Of a DNA stretch of 64,000 nucleotides, positions 47,801 through 58,700 are shown in pieces (position 1 is the stretch's first letter; each line of letters starts with the position of its first letter). This DNA comes from Plutella xylostella. Lineage: Eukaryota > Arthropoda > Insecta > Lepidoptera > Plutellidae. The notes under the pieces are model-generated. The model was not told the origin of the DNA. It saw nothing but the letters and a program-made list of their open reading frames with translations, and did no database searches. The stretch spans positions 11,291,501 to 11,355,500 of the forward strand of contig NC_064012.1 of assembly GCF_932276165.1 (NCBI RefSeq), in the 5' to 3' direction. The translations under genes and the position numbers were made by a program.

Positions 47801-50800
47801 GTACGCGAAGAAGTAATAGTGTCGAGGCGTCTGACGCAGCGGGTAGCACCGCGGCAATCGATACCCGCACCGCAAGTGGGTCAAGATCCCGCCACCACCA
47901 TCGCCCACCAGTAAACACACTTCACGCGTAGAGGTACCACAGGATTCTAATGAATCTCAAGTAGTCCTATTGATGTTTAAATTACCCTTTGTGTTATTGT
48001 AGAATTCAAGATTATAATGCCAGGAACTTCTTTATTAGATTCCAGTTGTACACATTCAAGCAAATGCAGTTTTGTAGGACTCCGGGCTGGTTAATCGCTC
48101 AACCATCAGAGAGGATAATAGTCAGTGAAGGGTAGTGATCTAGCGCCGCCGTGGTCGTCGTACGCTTACGTAAGCCGGGTCACGTGGGCGGGCGACGTTG
48201 CCGCTCTGTGCACTCAGCGTATCCCGTTTCCGTAGACACTACACAGCCTTAGCCCCAAAAATTTTGGTTCCCGCTAAATCGTAATCTTGTTTATGTTTGT
48301 TTACTGGAGTATTATCGTCAGACATTGGCGACTTGTAGATAATGGCAACCGATTTAAAATGTAAGAACAACTTGATTTGGAACGTGAATTTATTGGTATT
48401 CTTAGGGAAATTGCGACTGGTGCTTATGACCACAGCTGATTAAACAAAACAGTTATAATCGTTATCGTGACACAATTCCACAATCCAGTTTTAATAACCT
48501 TATCACTACAATAGTACAATACCTAGAAGCTGTAACGAAAGATGATATAATAAATAAACGAGTAGTACGTCAGCAGCGGGGCGTCGTGTTGATGACCCTT
48601 GCTTTCTCCAGCAATCAGTATTTGATGTAATGGTTGGTGCGAGCGAGGCAGCAACAGTGCACTTTCGTCCGCACTTGACACAGTGCCCGTGGCCGACATA
48701 GCGCGAGAAAGCACTTTTTACCGGAGCGCGGTGCCCCCGCGAGCTCATCGCACGCCAGCCGAGTCATAGGATCGATGAATGTGCGCTAGCCACAGCACGT
48801 GCCCATCCTTACACGTGTGTGCCATTTCGAATCGATACCGTAAAATGCTGGCGAATCAAGTTTTTCTTGTTTCATTAAAACGTATTTCTTTCAAATACTA
48901 TCTATTAAATTATGTTCAGAGACACAAAAAATGCATTTAAATAATTGAGGCATCCGACCTAACAAAATAGTCCGTCGCATCGCTGAATGTAGCGCGCGTG
49001 TGGAAGGTCTTTGCCGCGGTGAGGCCATCGCCTTTCTCTACTTTCTCTTACATAATACCGTTACCGGCTTGTTACATCAGTGGCGTAACTTCGCCGTGAA
49101 CCTGAATAGTCGACTTTGAAACCTACTTTAACGACCTAGCTTTATTGCCGGCACAAATTGTTGTTACTTTAGTATGGTTTGGTCGCGTTTGCCGCAACGT
49201 CTTCCTAATGGAATGAGATGCTAGTCTGATTCTAACCAGTTGTGTTTTTGGCTGTTGTTTCTTTAGGAAGCTATTTCTTATGGGAATACTTTTGTGTTCA
49301 GACGGTAAATAGTTAGTGACCCAAATATGCAGACGCATAGACGCCGAGTTCGGGCACGATATAATACAAGCAACTGAATTCCTCCAGCTACATTGCCAAA
49401 AACTAGAGAAAGGGTTTGTCCGATGTCCATATATCATAAAGTCACAAGTTATAAGCATCGTCGTGTTGAATAACTTGACATTTCAGCTACGCTTACATCA
49501 CGCCGCGGTGTAGAGTACCTATAGACACAACATTAATTTGTGAGTTTCAAAAGCAGTACCCAAGCGTTGCCTAAATTTAACGCTCTATATACTCGGAACG
49601 TATTCGGCGCTACTAATGGGACTAGTTTCTCGGAAAGGACATTGGGTTTTGATATTTAGATTGCTTGTTTGTATAGTTGAGCATAAGCGGTTGGCAAGTA
49701 CTTAATTGAATTACGAAGAATTAGAGGCGTTCTTTTAGACTTGTTGTATTATGAGAGTGTTGTAGTGAAGTGCAGCAATAATAGGATCAGACGTAAGAAG
49801 CGCTAAGATTGGACACGTGCAGCGCAGCTCGCCCAGGGCAGCTATGTACTAGCCAATGTGAAACAGTGCTCGTTTCATAAATTGCTGAAGCTCAACTTTA
49901 GCTGGTTTTAGTACATTGTGTTTTGTTGTAATTTAACAATAACTTTTCAATGTAACCTTTCATGTTAGTACTAGGCACAACAATGTGACAAGCCCGTCCT
50001 GAAATGTCCTATGGCATATTATTTGCCAGCGAAGTTACAAAGTAGCCAGTTGATTTCCCTGACGTACAAATGAAATGAGTATTTGATCTGTAGCATTGTC
50101 TCCACTCAGTTAATTTGTTCAATATTCGAGGACCATGTTAGTACATTGTGCGACTCAATAAGAAGCAATCTACAAGAGTAATCGTAGTATCTAAAGTTTG
50201 GTCACGTAATTCGGACAAACGGCAATCCGTCGCGACTTTGACCCACTTCGCCGACGACTCGAGGCAAGATGGCGTCGCGAAGGGAATTCTACGCGGAGCC
50301 GTCGCCCAGAACGACTCAACTCGCCTCGTCAACATTCTATTGTGAGCCCTAATACTCGAGAACAACAACTCTTTTTAAACAAAAGCTGGGTCTAGATTTA
50401 TTAGGGTTGATATTTCTCGAGCGTAACGCGCTGCTCCGGCCGCAGTGAATAGCCACTTCCTTCAAGGGAAATACGAGCGGAATATTCATATAACATCTTT
50501 CTTATTGCATTCATACTCGATCCACTTGTCTCCGGTTCGGATTTTAAAAGCGTACCATACGCATAATTTATACAGTCATGTCTTCGAAAGTTCATACAAC
50601 GTGGCCACCCAATATGTTTTCAAATTATGATCTAACATCGATTGTTGAGATACGATCAGTATTCCGATTCCGTCGGCGCGATCTCGATTCTCAGAGTTGA
50701 GTAAGCGAACGGTGAAGCAACGGCTTCGAGCTCTAAAATTCAGTAAATAACATTTCGTAAAGTGCAAATTTAACGCGCCCGCGCGCCGCCCCGTGTTTTA

Positions 50801-52402
50801 TAACGCAACTCAATAAAATGTAGGTCACAAACCGCAGAACGTTGTAGCTCCAACCACCTATCTGACAAGATAGCGAGTAGGTACGCGCCGACCGTATGTA
50901 CCCGCCGCTTGTAGGTGCTTAAATTGATAACGGAAATTCAACATGCGACATGTTTTTTTAGTTAACTTCACGAAAACTAGATTACTGCGCAAAATATGAG
51001 ACCAGACACTTGAAACCATCATTAGTAGCAGTTTGAATAGGAAAAACACAAGGTGGAAATAATGGTATTGGTTGGCCGTATCGACCGTTGCGTCACCAGC
51101 GTTTTGACACTATTACCTTTGACCCTTTCCAATCCTATTGCCGTCTTTAGCAAGTTTTTAATTAAAAAGGAGACGAGGCAGTTCTTACCCATTTAGTATT
51201 AATTTTACAATATGCTCGCGCCTACTTAATACCTTACTAACCTTACAACCACCATGCGTCCAGCTGCTACGCTGAAAACTGCTTCGTCTTTTATTGTTAA
51301 AGACGGCATCCTTCCTTTCCGAGTTCAACCTCGATGGACACATGTAGCAACGCGGATCTCGCTTGTTCTCAGGTTGATGATCAAATGAAGCTCCTGCAGC
51401 ACTCGTGGTCTGACATGTTGGTTCTGGACCACCTTCACCAGCGCATGCACAACGGTCTGCCAGATGAGACCACGCTCCACAACGGACAGAAGTTCGACCT
51501 CCTGTGCCTAGGCCTCCTCGGCGTGCCCTCCCTGGCTGACCACTTCAACGAGCTGCAGAACAAACTCGCGGAGCTCAAGTTCGACGTCCCAGACTACATC
51601 TGCGTTAAGTTCTTGCTTCTGCTAAACCCAGGTTTGTATTCCAACCTCTCATTTTCCAAACTGCCCGAGCGAATGTTCTGTTTTTCTTTTTTTACTTTTT
51701 ACTTTTAAGTGTGTTTTTTTACGGCTTTGTTGCAACTGTGTGGTGTGTTGTGGTGTACGCAGTGAGTGAAACGAAGAGTGGTGTGGTTTCAGACGTGCGG
51801 GGCATCGTGAACGTGAAGTGCGTCCGGGACGGCTACCAGACGGTGCAGGCGGCCCTGCTAGACTACACACTCACCTGCTACCCGACGATACAGGTAACTA
51901 CTGTCACCAATTACTGACTAATTAACTCACAAAGTTATCGCCGTTGGGAGGCATGACTAAGCTCGATTAAAAGCCCTTCTCAGGACAAAGACATTGTTAG
52001 CTATTCTTCTACTATACTATACCCCCGGTACATCAGAATGAGGCACTTTTGGTAACTTCCCTTCTTAAAATCTTCTGACCATGACAAACACTACAATGGA
52101 CTAGCATTTGTCACCCTGATAAAAAGACTAGTCAGACTAGTCAATCCCTGACTGCCCAGGGTGTGCCCAAGATTCATCAGTTGACACGTCACGCGTCTTC
52201 TTTCTTCCCCCCAAACTCTTCCAACACTAAATGACACACCACTGCCCCATTCCAGGACAAGTTCGGCAAGCTAGTGATGGTGGTGCCCGAGATCCACGCG
52301 CTGGCGTCGCGCGGGGAGGAGCACCTGTACCAGCGACACTGCGCGGGGCAGGCGCCCACGCAGACCCTGCTGATGGAGATGTTGCACGCCAAGCGCAAGT
52401 GA
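38319..52402 (+). CDS. ftz-f1: FTZ-F1 nuclear receptor (NR5A), spliced gene
   Basis: The five exons join in frame (38319-38811, 47038-47660, 51373-51631, 51793-51893, 52256-52402) into a 540-residue receptor. It has a short N-terminus, a two-finger DNA-binding domain (about 96-162), an FTZ-F1 box (about 165-190), a low-complexity hinge, and a ligand-binding domain (about 309-535) ending in the AF-2 helix LLMEML. FTZ-F1 is a nuclear transcription factor that binds YCAAGGYCR as a monomer. It works as a competence factor between ecdysone pulses at moulting and metamorphosis, and is the cofactor of Fushi tarazu in flies. The length is close to the roughly 530-550 residues usual for moth beta-type FTZ-F1. 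The stop used here assumes no further splice; see the last exon. Confidence 0.97.
40128..40241 (+). pseudogene. decayed RTE-type LINE 3' end
   Basis: GGATTGGATGAGGAAATCCG AGGATAGAGTATTG ... TGGGCGGCCTACGTCCAGCA ... TTGGCTGATGATGAC aligns with the last ~110 bases of the RTE fragment at 13713-13964 (which runs on the other strand), with an early stop. Confidence 0.75.
44722..44736 (-). promoter_or_regulatory. overlapping NR5A-type binding sites TCAAGGTCAAGGTCA
   Basis: The + strand reads TGACCTTGACCTTGA. On the minus strand this is two overlapping copies of TCAAGGTCA, the exact FTZ-F1/SF-1 monomer site, also usable by ERR and HR3-like receptors. It lies in intron 1 next to a CpG-rich block. 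Autoregulation is inferred. Confidence 0.5.
45797..46108 (-). CDS. coding-like open frame in ftz-f1 intron, unrecognised
   Basis: A 103-codon frame is open on the minus strand between a stop at 46109-46111 and its own TGA at 45797-45799. It reads GRGLPVTDGKPYPPR, then QFLLCPFANAPLYNKN, IIGLSEGLKRDGKR and ends TGLVFRTAIVIAY. It has no ATG near its head, so it would need an upstream exon; the signal-peptide-like frame at 46142-46387 is the obvious candidate. I recognise no family. It may be chance. Confidence 0.2.
   Translation of the reverse strand, partial: TRLRKLNSGRGLPVTDGKPYPPRVKNNNQFLLCPFANAPLYNKNSIIGLSEGLKRDGKRNGFKHCSVQRHKVLGIAVWHEHYQVIEHNFETGLVFRTAIVIAY
46142..46387 (-). CDS. possible secreted-protein first exon in ftz-f1 intron
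   Basis: The minus-strand ATG at 46387 opens an 81-codon frame starting MNFTLLSTLNLSVWGLFMLA, followed by LAGC. That is a plausible signal peptide: a short polar start, a hydrophobic core, then small residues before a cleavage region. Next come SPCAVANCHYWQFGK and CDSKGQ. A donor-like CGAAAG/GTCAATTC at about 46190 and an acceptor-like AACTGAACAG near 46090 could join it to the frame at 45797-46108. No homologue is known to me. Confidence 0.2.
   Translation of the reverse strand: MNFTLLSTLNLSVWGLFMLALAGCRMEAYRENFISPCAVANCHYWQFGKISNSKFLSQIISACDSKGQFTSSTEIACLSQI
47038..47660 (+). CDS. ftz-f1: ftz-f1 coding exon 2: FTZ-F1 box, hinge, start of LBD
   Basis: The acceptor TTGCTTGTTTCAG ends at 47037. 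The first two bases complete codon 165, giving KLE-AVRADRMRGGRNKFGP across the junction, the conserved FTZ-F1 box that contacts the minor groove. YKRDRARKLQ follows. The hinge has QQQPPQPPPPP (from residue 253) and alanine/serine/proline-rich stretches, and is very G+C-rich compared with the introns. The ligand-binding domain begins near residue 309 (SPMIREFVQTIDDREWQNSL) and the exon ends NLFSQVDWARNTVFFKYLK at a phase-0 donor AAG/GTGAAT. The long open frames on the opposite strand and in another + frame over 47009-47650 are shadows. Confidence 0.97.
47874..47883 (+). promoter_or_regulatory. AAGTGGGTCA, RORE-like (HR3/E75) site
   Basis: The sequence is CGCAAGTGGGTCAAGA, about 210 bases into intron 2. 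The same 10-mer occurs in the promoter. Confidence 0.35.
50239..50248 (-). promoter_or_regulatory. AAGTGGGTCA, RORE-like (HR3/E75) site, minus strand
   Basis: The + strand reads CTTTGACCCACTTCG within a locally GC-rich patch of intron 2. Confidence 0.35.
51373..51631 (+). CDS. ftz-f1: ftz-f1 coding exon 3: ligand-binding domain core
   Basis: The acceptor GCTTGTTCTCAG ends at 51372. The exon opens VDDQMKLLQHSWSDMLVLDH and continues DLLCLGLLGVPSLADHF to FLLLLNP plus one base. VDDQMKLLQ-W-LL is the conserved helix 3-5 region of NR5A receptors. The donor is CCAG/GTTTGT. The open frame extending upstream to 51334 is intron. Confidence 0.97.
51793..51893 (+). CDS. ftz-f1: ftz-f1 coding exon 4: ligand-binding domain
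   Basis: The acceptor GTGGTTTCAG ends at 51792. The split codon gives D, then VRGIVNVKCVRDGYQTVQAA and LLDYTLTCYPTIQ, ending at CAG/GTAACT in phase 0. Intron 3 before it is only 161 bp. Confidence 0.96.
52256..52402 (+). CDS. ftz-f1: ftz-f1 coding exon 5: ligand-binding domain end and AF-2
   Basis: The acceptor CCCATTCCAG ends at 52255. The exon opens DKFGKLVMVVPEIHALASRG and ends PTQTLLMEMLHAKRK, where LLMEML (530-535) is the AF-2 coactivator helix. TGA follows at 52400-52402. However, CGCAA/GTGAGT at 52398-52399 is a near-perfect donor that would remove that stop. Three acceptors downstream give alternative tails: at 53922 (KPTGGEVVTRAPEH...), at 55453 (KDISDSK then stop) and at 55772 (KC then stop). 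Confidence 0.93.
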   Translation, partial: DKFGKLVMVVPEIHALASRGEEHLYQRHCAGQAPTQTLLMEMLHAKRK

Positions 52403-55400
52403 GTACCCGTATCCGTGAACGTGTTAATAGATGATCTGAGTAAACGTGGCGGTGAACGTGTTAAGTGGTGACCCCGACGGGATACGAAGGTTGAGAGGTG
52501 GAGTGGAGTGATGACGGTCCGTATAGGTGAATATGGAAAGTGGTGACTCCCAAAGGATTCGGGAGGTTGAAATTGGAGTGGAATGGTTGGCTGTTGGGGT
52601 GGGGTTATCTTGGTAGGAGATAAGGGTAAATTACAAAGGCTACCTTTGCTATCTGATGAGGTTGTTCGAAAAAATGAAAATTATGGATGCATACGACGAT
52701 TAAATAGTTCAGGCAATCACAATTTGAAAAGTTTTATGTATTTTGGTTCATCTGTTTTTAAGGCTGACTGGATCAATGGTTAGCTAGAGAATTGTTATGA
52801 TTTTCATAATATTCACACGATTTTTATATCAGTTTTAGTTAATCTGGATCTCTCAGCTGTCAAAATTCGAGTTGAGTATTTGATATAACTGAATTGTAGC
52901 ATAGCATTTTTATGAGGAATGTTTTTAACAAATTATGTCTTTTTGGTCGCATGCTAAGTTGAAGGTGATTTTTTTCTTCTTCTACTTATGCTAGACCTTT
53001 TCTATCCAGAAAATTACCTACATTGAACTTTAACCTATTTATCTATAGGTAAATATCGAACTGGAGATTATTAAAATAAGTAAATAAATAAATTATGGCA
53101 TACTTACATTCTAACATGTGTCAGAATTGAGCAAAGGCCTTTTTGAAATGTGTAGAAATGCAAATTGTCCGCATGTAGGAAAAACAATGTTACATGCGCC
53201 GACTATTATGCTAATTCACAATTTTTCTACGAATCAGAAAAGTCTCAAGTTTGCGCTTCGATATTTACTTTGAAAAAATCTTGGCTCTACTTCCTTTGTT
53301 TAAATTGGTAGACGATTATTATACTTCAGTTACTACACCCGTTTTCCAACTTTGTTCAAGTGAATGGTAGTATTATTATTAAGCGTTCTTTTTACTCTTT
53401 TGTGCATTTTATTACTATGCTATTATGTTAATATTATGTCTCGGAGTTTATCGGATAACCTTCTGTTGTTTCCCTCCCTGACACTGTGATTTCAGTCCAA
53501 AACTGCACCCTGTTTTATTATGTGGCCTTCTAAGAAAACGACATAAAGACTGCATAGGTTTACTGGTTTGCGAATCATAAAGATTGCAAAAGGTCGATTC
53601 AAATTGGTTAACAGTTCAAATAGGTCTTCCAAGCGAGGTAAATTTAAGTTTCCTTGAAAAGTACTTATAAAAGTCAGTTTACCTAGTTCATGGCATTTCC
53701 CCCCCACGACTAAGTGGTGGGATCTTTATCAGCTGTGCCTGTGACCGTGTCACACGACCAAGTTTTTTCAATTTAAGACTGAAAAGTTTCGAAGGACTTT
53801 TATAAACGGGGGCTGATTGATAGGTTTATTACTGAATTTCTTCGTCTATCGCTTACCACTTTACAAGTGACTGGAGCTGTAATGTGTAGCAGGAGAATTG
53901 CAACTGATTATTTCGTTTTAGGCCAACCGGTGGAGAAGTCGTCACCCGGGCACCTGAGCACACGTCCACACTTGACAGATTGTATGTTGCTATGAATATT
54001 ATCAACTTAAATCATCCGCCATTTTGTTTTCATTCAAACGCCATTTCAAATATGCTTGATGGTGTTGCCAGCGTCAACTAATACATAGGTACATGCATAT
54101 TTAATTAATTACATTTACCGTCTACCTACTATTGCATGTTTCTAGTAAATGAAACGTTTTATTACTTGCTAAGTGATTTTAAATGAACTTCGTATCATAA
54201 ATATCAAAGTTTTTAGTGAGCATTTTAAAGTCCTAACAGTAACCTATATGTAAAGTGTCAAAATTATTCATTCGGTAAACTCTTTTGTGCTGAAGCGAAA
54301 CCCATTTATTCTGACTCCTTCGACCCTGTTACATTCATAAATATTTTCTGAAAGTATAAATAATATTGACCGACATTCGGGGAAACTGATATACACTGGA
54401 TTACGAAATAAACGGATGACAGATGAGGACAGAATCTCTTTAAAACAGCACTAGTGAAATGTTAATATTTTCTGGCAACTCCATTATCATATTTTCATTA
54501 TAACACGCTCAATTACAGCTTTTCATTAATTACACCCACGTTCATTAGCACAGTGTACATTAATATTGAACTTCATGAAGCTTTCATCATTTTATATTAT
54601 AAAAGTGAGGTATAGTTTGGATGCATGCGGAAACTCGCTGTGCAAATAAAGTAGACTTTCATTAATGTGCTGTGGTTATAATGAAATTATCTACGCAGTG
54701 TTCATTAAAGATATTTAACGCATAAAATAAATAGTCGAATATTTTATTGGCCTAAATCTGTGGTGCTATTATCGTCTACGCCACGTAAAGTTGACCTTGG
54801 CCTCCTTTAGTGTTTGATATCTCACGTGCAGCGTACCCTACCTACTTATCTATCAGCATATAGTGTTATCTTTGGACCGATGCTATCGACTTCAAAACTC
54901 GCTCGTAGGAATACCGCAGCACAAGAGTACTTATTTATTTTCGAGTCTATATTTTTATACATCTTTCGCCTTTTTCGTTAGGTATAACTTTGATTCATAA
55001 CGATTTATTTCGGTAATAGGTACTAGCGAGTAATCCAATTTTAACAATCATTAGACTTTAAGCGGATAAGCGGATTACCAAAATTCTTAATTTTTATTTT
55101 AACTTATTGAAAATCTTTAATGCTTAAGTTCTATCTGGACGTCTTTTTTCAACTATGGCTGTTGCCAGTAAGGGCGTTATAATCAGGTCAAATATTTCGT
55201 CATGCATCTCATGCATGTTACAAACCGCATCAACCCATTCACGCTTTCATCCATTTAAGTTAATAATTACAAAGTAAATGCGATTATAAAACCAAAAGTG
55301 CACTGTAAATATTTGTACCTTAAATTATTAAAATGAATGTACATGGACTATGTTTATACTTAAAGCAGTTTTGTTTTTATGATCTCAAAAAATATTATTA

Positions 55401-55452
55401 TTTTTTAACTTACAAGAATTCATTTATTAGTGAAATTACAATTTGATTTCAG
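52403..55452 (+). other. probable last intron of ftz-f1
   Basis: AT-rich and non-coding, with a C-rich minus-strand run near 53698. A candidate optional exon lies at 53922-53980: acceptor TTCGTTTTAG, an open frame, then a donor-like ATT/GTATGT. TGACCTTGG at 54792 is a perfect NR5A half-site on the minus strand (CCAAGGTCA). Confidence 0.6.
54792..54800 (-). promoter_or_regulatory. NR5A/ERR-type site CCAAGGTCA
   Basis: The + strand reads GTTGACCTTGGCC. It matches YCAAGGYCR exactly. Function is unknown. Confidence 0.35.
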
Positions 55453-55771
55453 GGACATTTCGGATTCCAAATGATGAGTGTCTTTGTGTGTTTTCTATTA
55501 TGCATAATGTAATGAAAGAATTCGTTGCGTGAGTACCTACCCGCTCTACGAATCCCAAGATATTTAATTGTAAATTCACCAATATATTAAGATTCATCTC
55601 ATATCCTTACAGACTTTAAAACATCAATTAGTTTTTTCGACCATTTTTTATATTTCTTTTGTCTGTATCGATTAAAGAGGAATGCAATTCGCTTAAATTG
55701 TTAGGAACAGCTTTTTGTTTCTTACCAAAATATCCATATTGATCAACGCAGTGTGTGGTCTCTGATTTCAG

Positions 55772-58700
55772 ATGTTGAAGTGCCCGTGAAGAATGAGACG
55801 GGCGGTTAGGAGCGCCGCCAAGCGACGCATCGAGCCGCCGTCAGACAGATGACGATTCGTTTAAACTTTACTTTAGCCAGTAAGTTTTAGTTGGTGTGAT
55901 TGAATAACTTATTGCTGAGCGCCGGCAATAGCCGCGCGTACCTAGTCCCATACAGATAAAAATATTTATCTACATACATAATCTCTGTAACATTTAATAT
56001 AAAAATATTAAAACACCAGTTTTGTAGCTACCGTTAATTTATTTAGCATTCTATGTATATTGTATGTTATTTCAAAATTGCATAAGTACATTTGAAACTA
56101 AGTTTTTTTTAACTTTAACTTTAATAGAGAATGGAAATATTTTAGGAAAGCGTCTGTGATTATAAACGAAGAAAATTTGATGAAAACCGTTTTAAATGTT
56201 AGTTCAGATGTTATATTATGTGTATAATAATTGTTAGGGTTAATGTAACTGTATGTGTATTAGGTAAGGTGGTCGAGGTATGCCGACCCCCGCGCACCCC
56301 ACTGTCGCCGCGACGCCTCTCGGGCTACTATGTATAAACTACACTTTGTCAAATCAAATACCCTATTGAATGTTATCATAGCATATTAAGAATCATGAGT
56401 GAATGATCAGTACGTGTTTACGAGAAGTAAAGTTTAAATAAAGTTAAATAATGTAAATGATTTATTGAGATAATTATAATATGTATTTTGAAATTTAAAC
56501 AATCCGACGGAACCTATTTATCGGCCATACTAGTACAAATGTTTAACCTTGTGTAAATAGAAAGTGTAGATTATTTACAGTGAATTATTCTACTTAAATA
56601 TATACAGTAAAGAAAACTATATATTCTCATACTGAGTGCAAGGAAGCCTTTAAAAGTTACGTCGTAGATTTTGTAAAGTGACACTGGGTACAAAAGGCTC
56701 CTAGAGGTGGCCAGATGAGATGATATGTATATTTTTATACAACATATTGTTCTTTATTAACATATATAATATGTTAACTAAAAGTACATGATTTCATATT
56801 TTTCTAACATTAGGTGTAGAAAAATATAATGATCAACTTTGAAAGTTTAAATCTTTATATTAAAAGTAACGTAATCGTTATGTGTACATACTTATTATGC
56901 GTTACGAATTTAATTTGAGAACGTATTATTTTTTATATTACACTAGGGAATATAATGTACACATGAGGTAATCTAAACTTCTTCAACTTAATCCAGCAAT
57001 AGAACAAACTTACCAATTCACAAATTACAATATTAGTCATATTAAATAACTATCTAAAATAGATAAAAAATCTCTGGCAATTTTAACACATTGAAGATTG
57101 AAATAAATGTTAGTATACCTTGTATGTATGATGTTTTAATTAGCGAGAAGAGTAAACGTATATGTGATTGACACATTGTATTCTCGTATAAAATATAAAA
57201 ATTGCACCAAGTGCGAATGTAACATATTATGGTTGATATTTGATTCTATTTCCATTTAATTTCGGCTTAGCGTACTGGAATGGGCTTATGTGTAATATAA
57301 ATATATAGCACCGATTTATATATACCGTCCAGTTATATAAACCTACTAATATACTTCTAAAGCTTAAAAGCAACATTTGTAATACATAGTTTTCGGAGAA
57401 TTCGATGCAAGGTTTTATAATTTTTTTAATGAAAACTTAAGTACCTGTTTAAAATTAAACGCAAATTAATGAGAGTTCCTTAAATTAGGTATGGATGTAC
57501 ACGTTTAAGGCGAGCACAAAACTGAGCGAATAGTGTCACTACTAACATAAAGCAAATATTCATTTCATTTTCTTAATATTTTTTGTGCTATGGACAGTGG
57601 ACACATTAATTATATAAATGCTTAGTATCTGATTTTAAATATTACGTTATAGTGAACACATTAATTAAATAAAATAGGATGTAGAACCATGAAGCTGTGA
57701 TATAGTAAACCTCTGGCTGAATCACCTCTGAACTTGTCGTTATTTTGGTATAACACTTTCTTCTAAATATAATAAAATACTAGATGCAAACCGGAGCGAA
57801 CCATTTATAAAATTTTCGGCCGTGCGTGATAGATATGTGTTAAATATTTATTATATTTTAAATTTAATTTTGATTATTAATATTTAAATTTTTATTTACA
57901 TATTTTTACTTATATATAAAATATATATTTAAATCTATAAAATATATTTTAAAGATTGGTCAGCTTCATGGTGTAAATGATTAACGGAGGCAAAGCTGAT
58001 CTGTGATGCTATGACGTAGTTAGAAGTAATTGGGACTGTGTGTTCGTCATTGGGACACAGCGACCGAGTGACCAATATAGCATAAGTAGCGGATCCCGGT
58101 GTAGCCATTCACACACATATATTTCACATCTTAATAAATGTGTTTAAATAGCTGCATCATTTTATTAGAAAAATATGAAATCTTTTTTTATATATAATAC
58201 TATTATATATCCCTTTCATTCACAACCCAATAACAGCGGTTATGCACATTTGGTAAAGTTTATTCTTAATACAAATATTACATAGCTTATGGCTTGTTCC
58301 TGTTAGGTAAACAGTACCATGATTTTAATATTTCGCCACACGATTTCTTGTATTAGGTTTGTGTTCTTCTTACCAATATCATGTTACCATTCAAATGCAG
58401 TATTTCACAAATTATGATAGTAGGCTTAGGTACAAAATAATTGTCTTTAGACATCTTAGACGTGTCCGGTACACAAATCTAATGGAAGGGATCTTATTAC
58501 AATATTACCTAATAACTTTTAATTCATTGCAATTTATTTATAATTTAAATGAATTAAATATATTATTATTTGAATTATATTTTACACTGTGTGAATTGAC
58601 GAATGAATTTTTAAAATAAGAATCTATCAAATCTTATAGAAAGCTTTACGATAGAGATATTACTGTGGAACGTGCTTTTCCTAACTATATAGTATTATTT

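Larger units (their letters stand above)
47661..51372 (+). other. ftz-f1 intron 2
   Basis: A 3.7-kb intron, GTGAAT to GTTCTCAG. AAGTGGGTCA occurs at 47874 and, inverted, at 50239. CpG-rich patches lie near 47750-48250 and 48640-48800. I see no gene or clear transposon. Confidence 0.9.
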
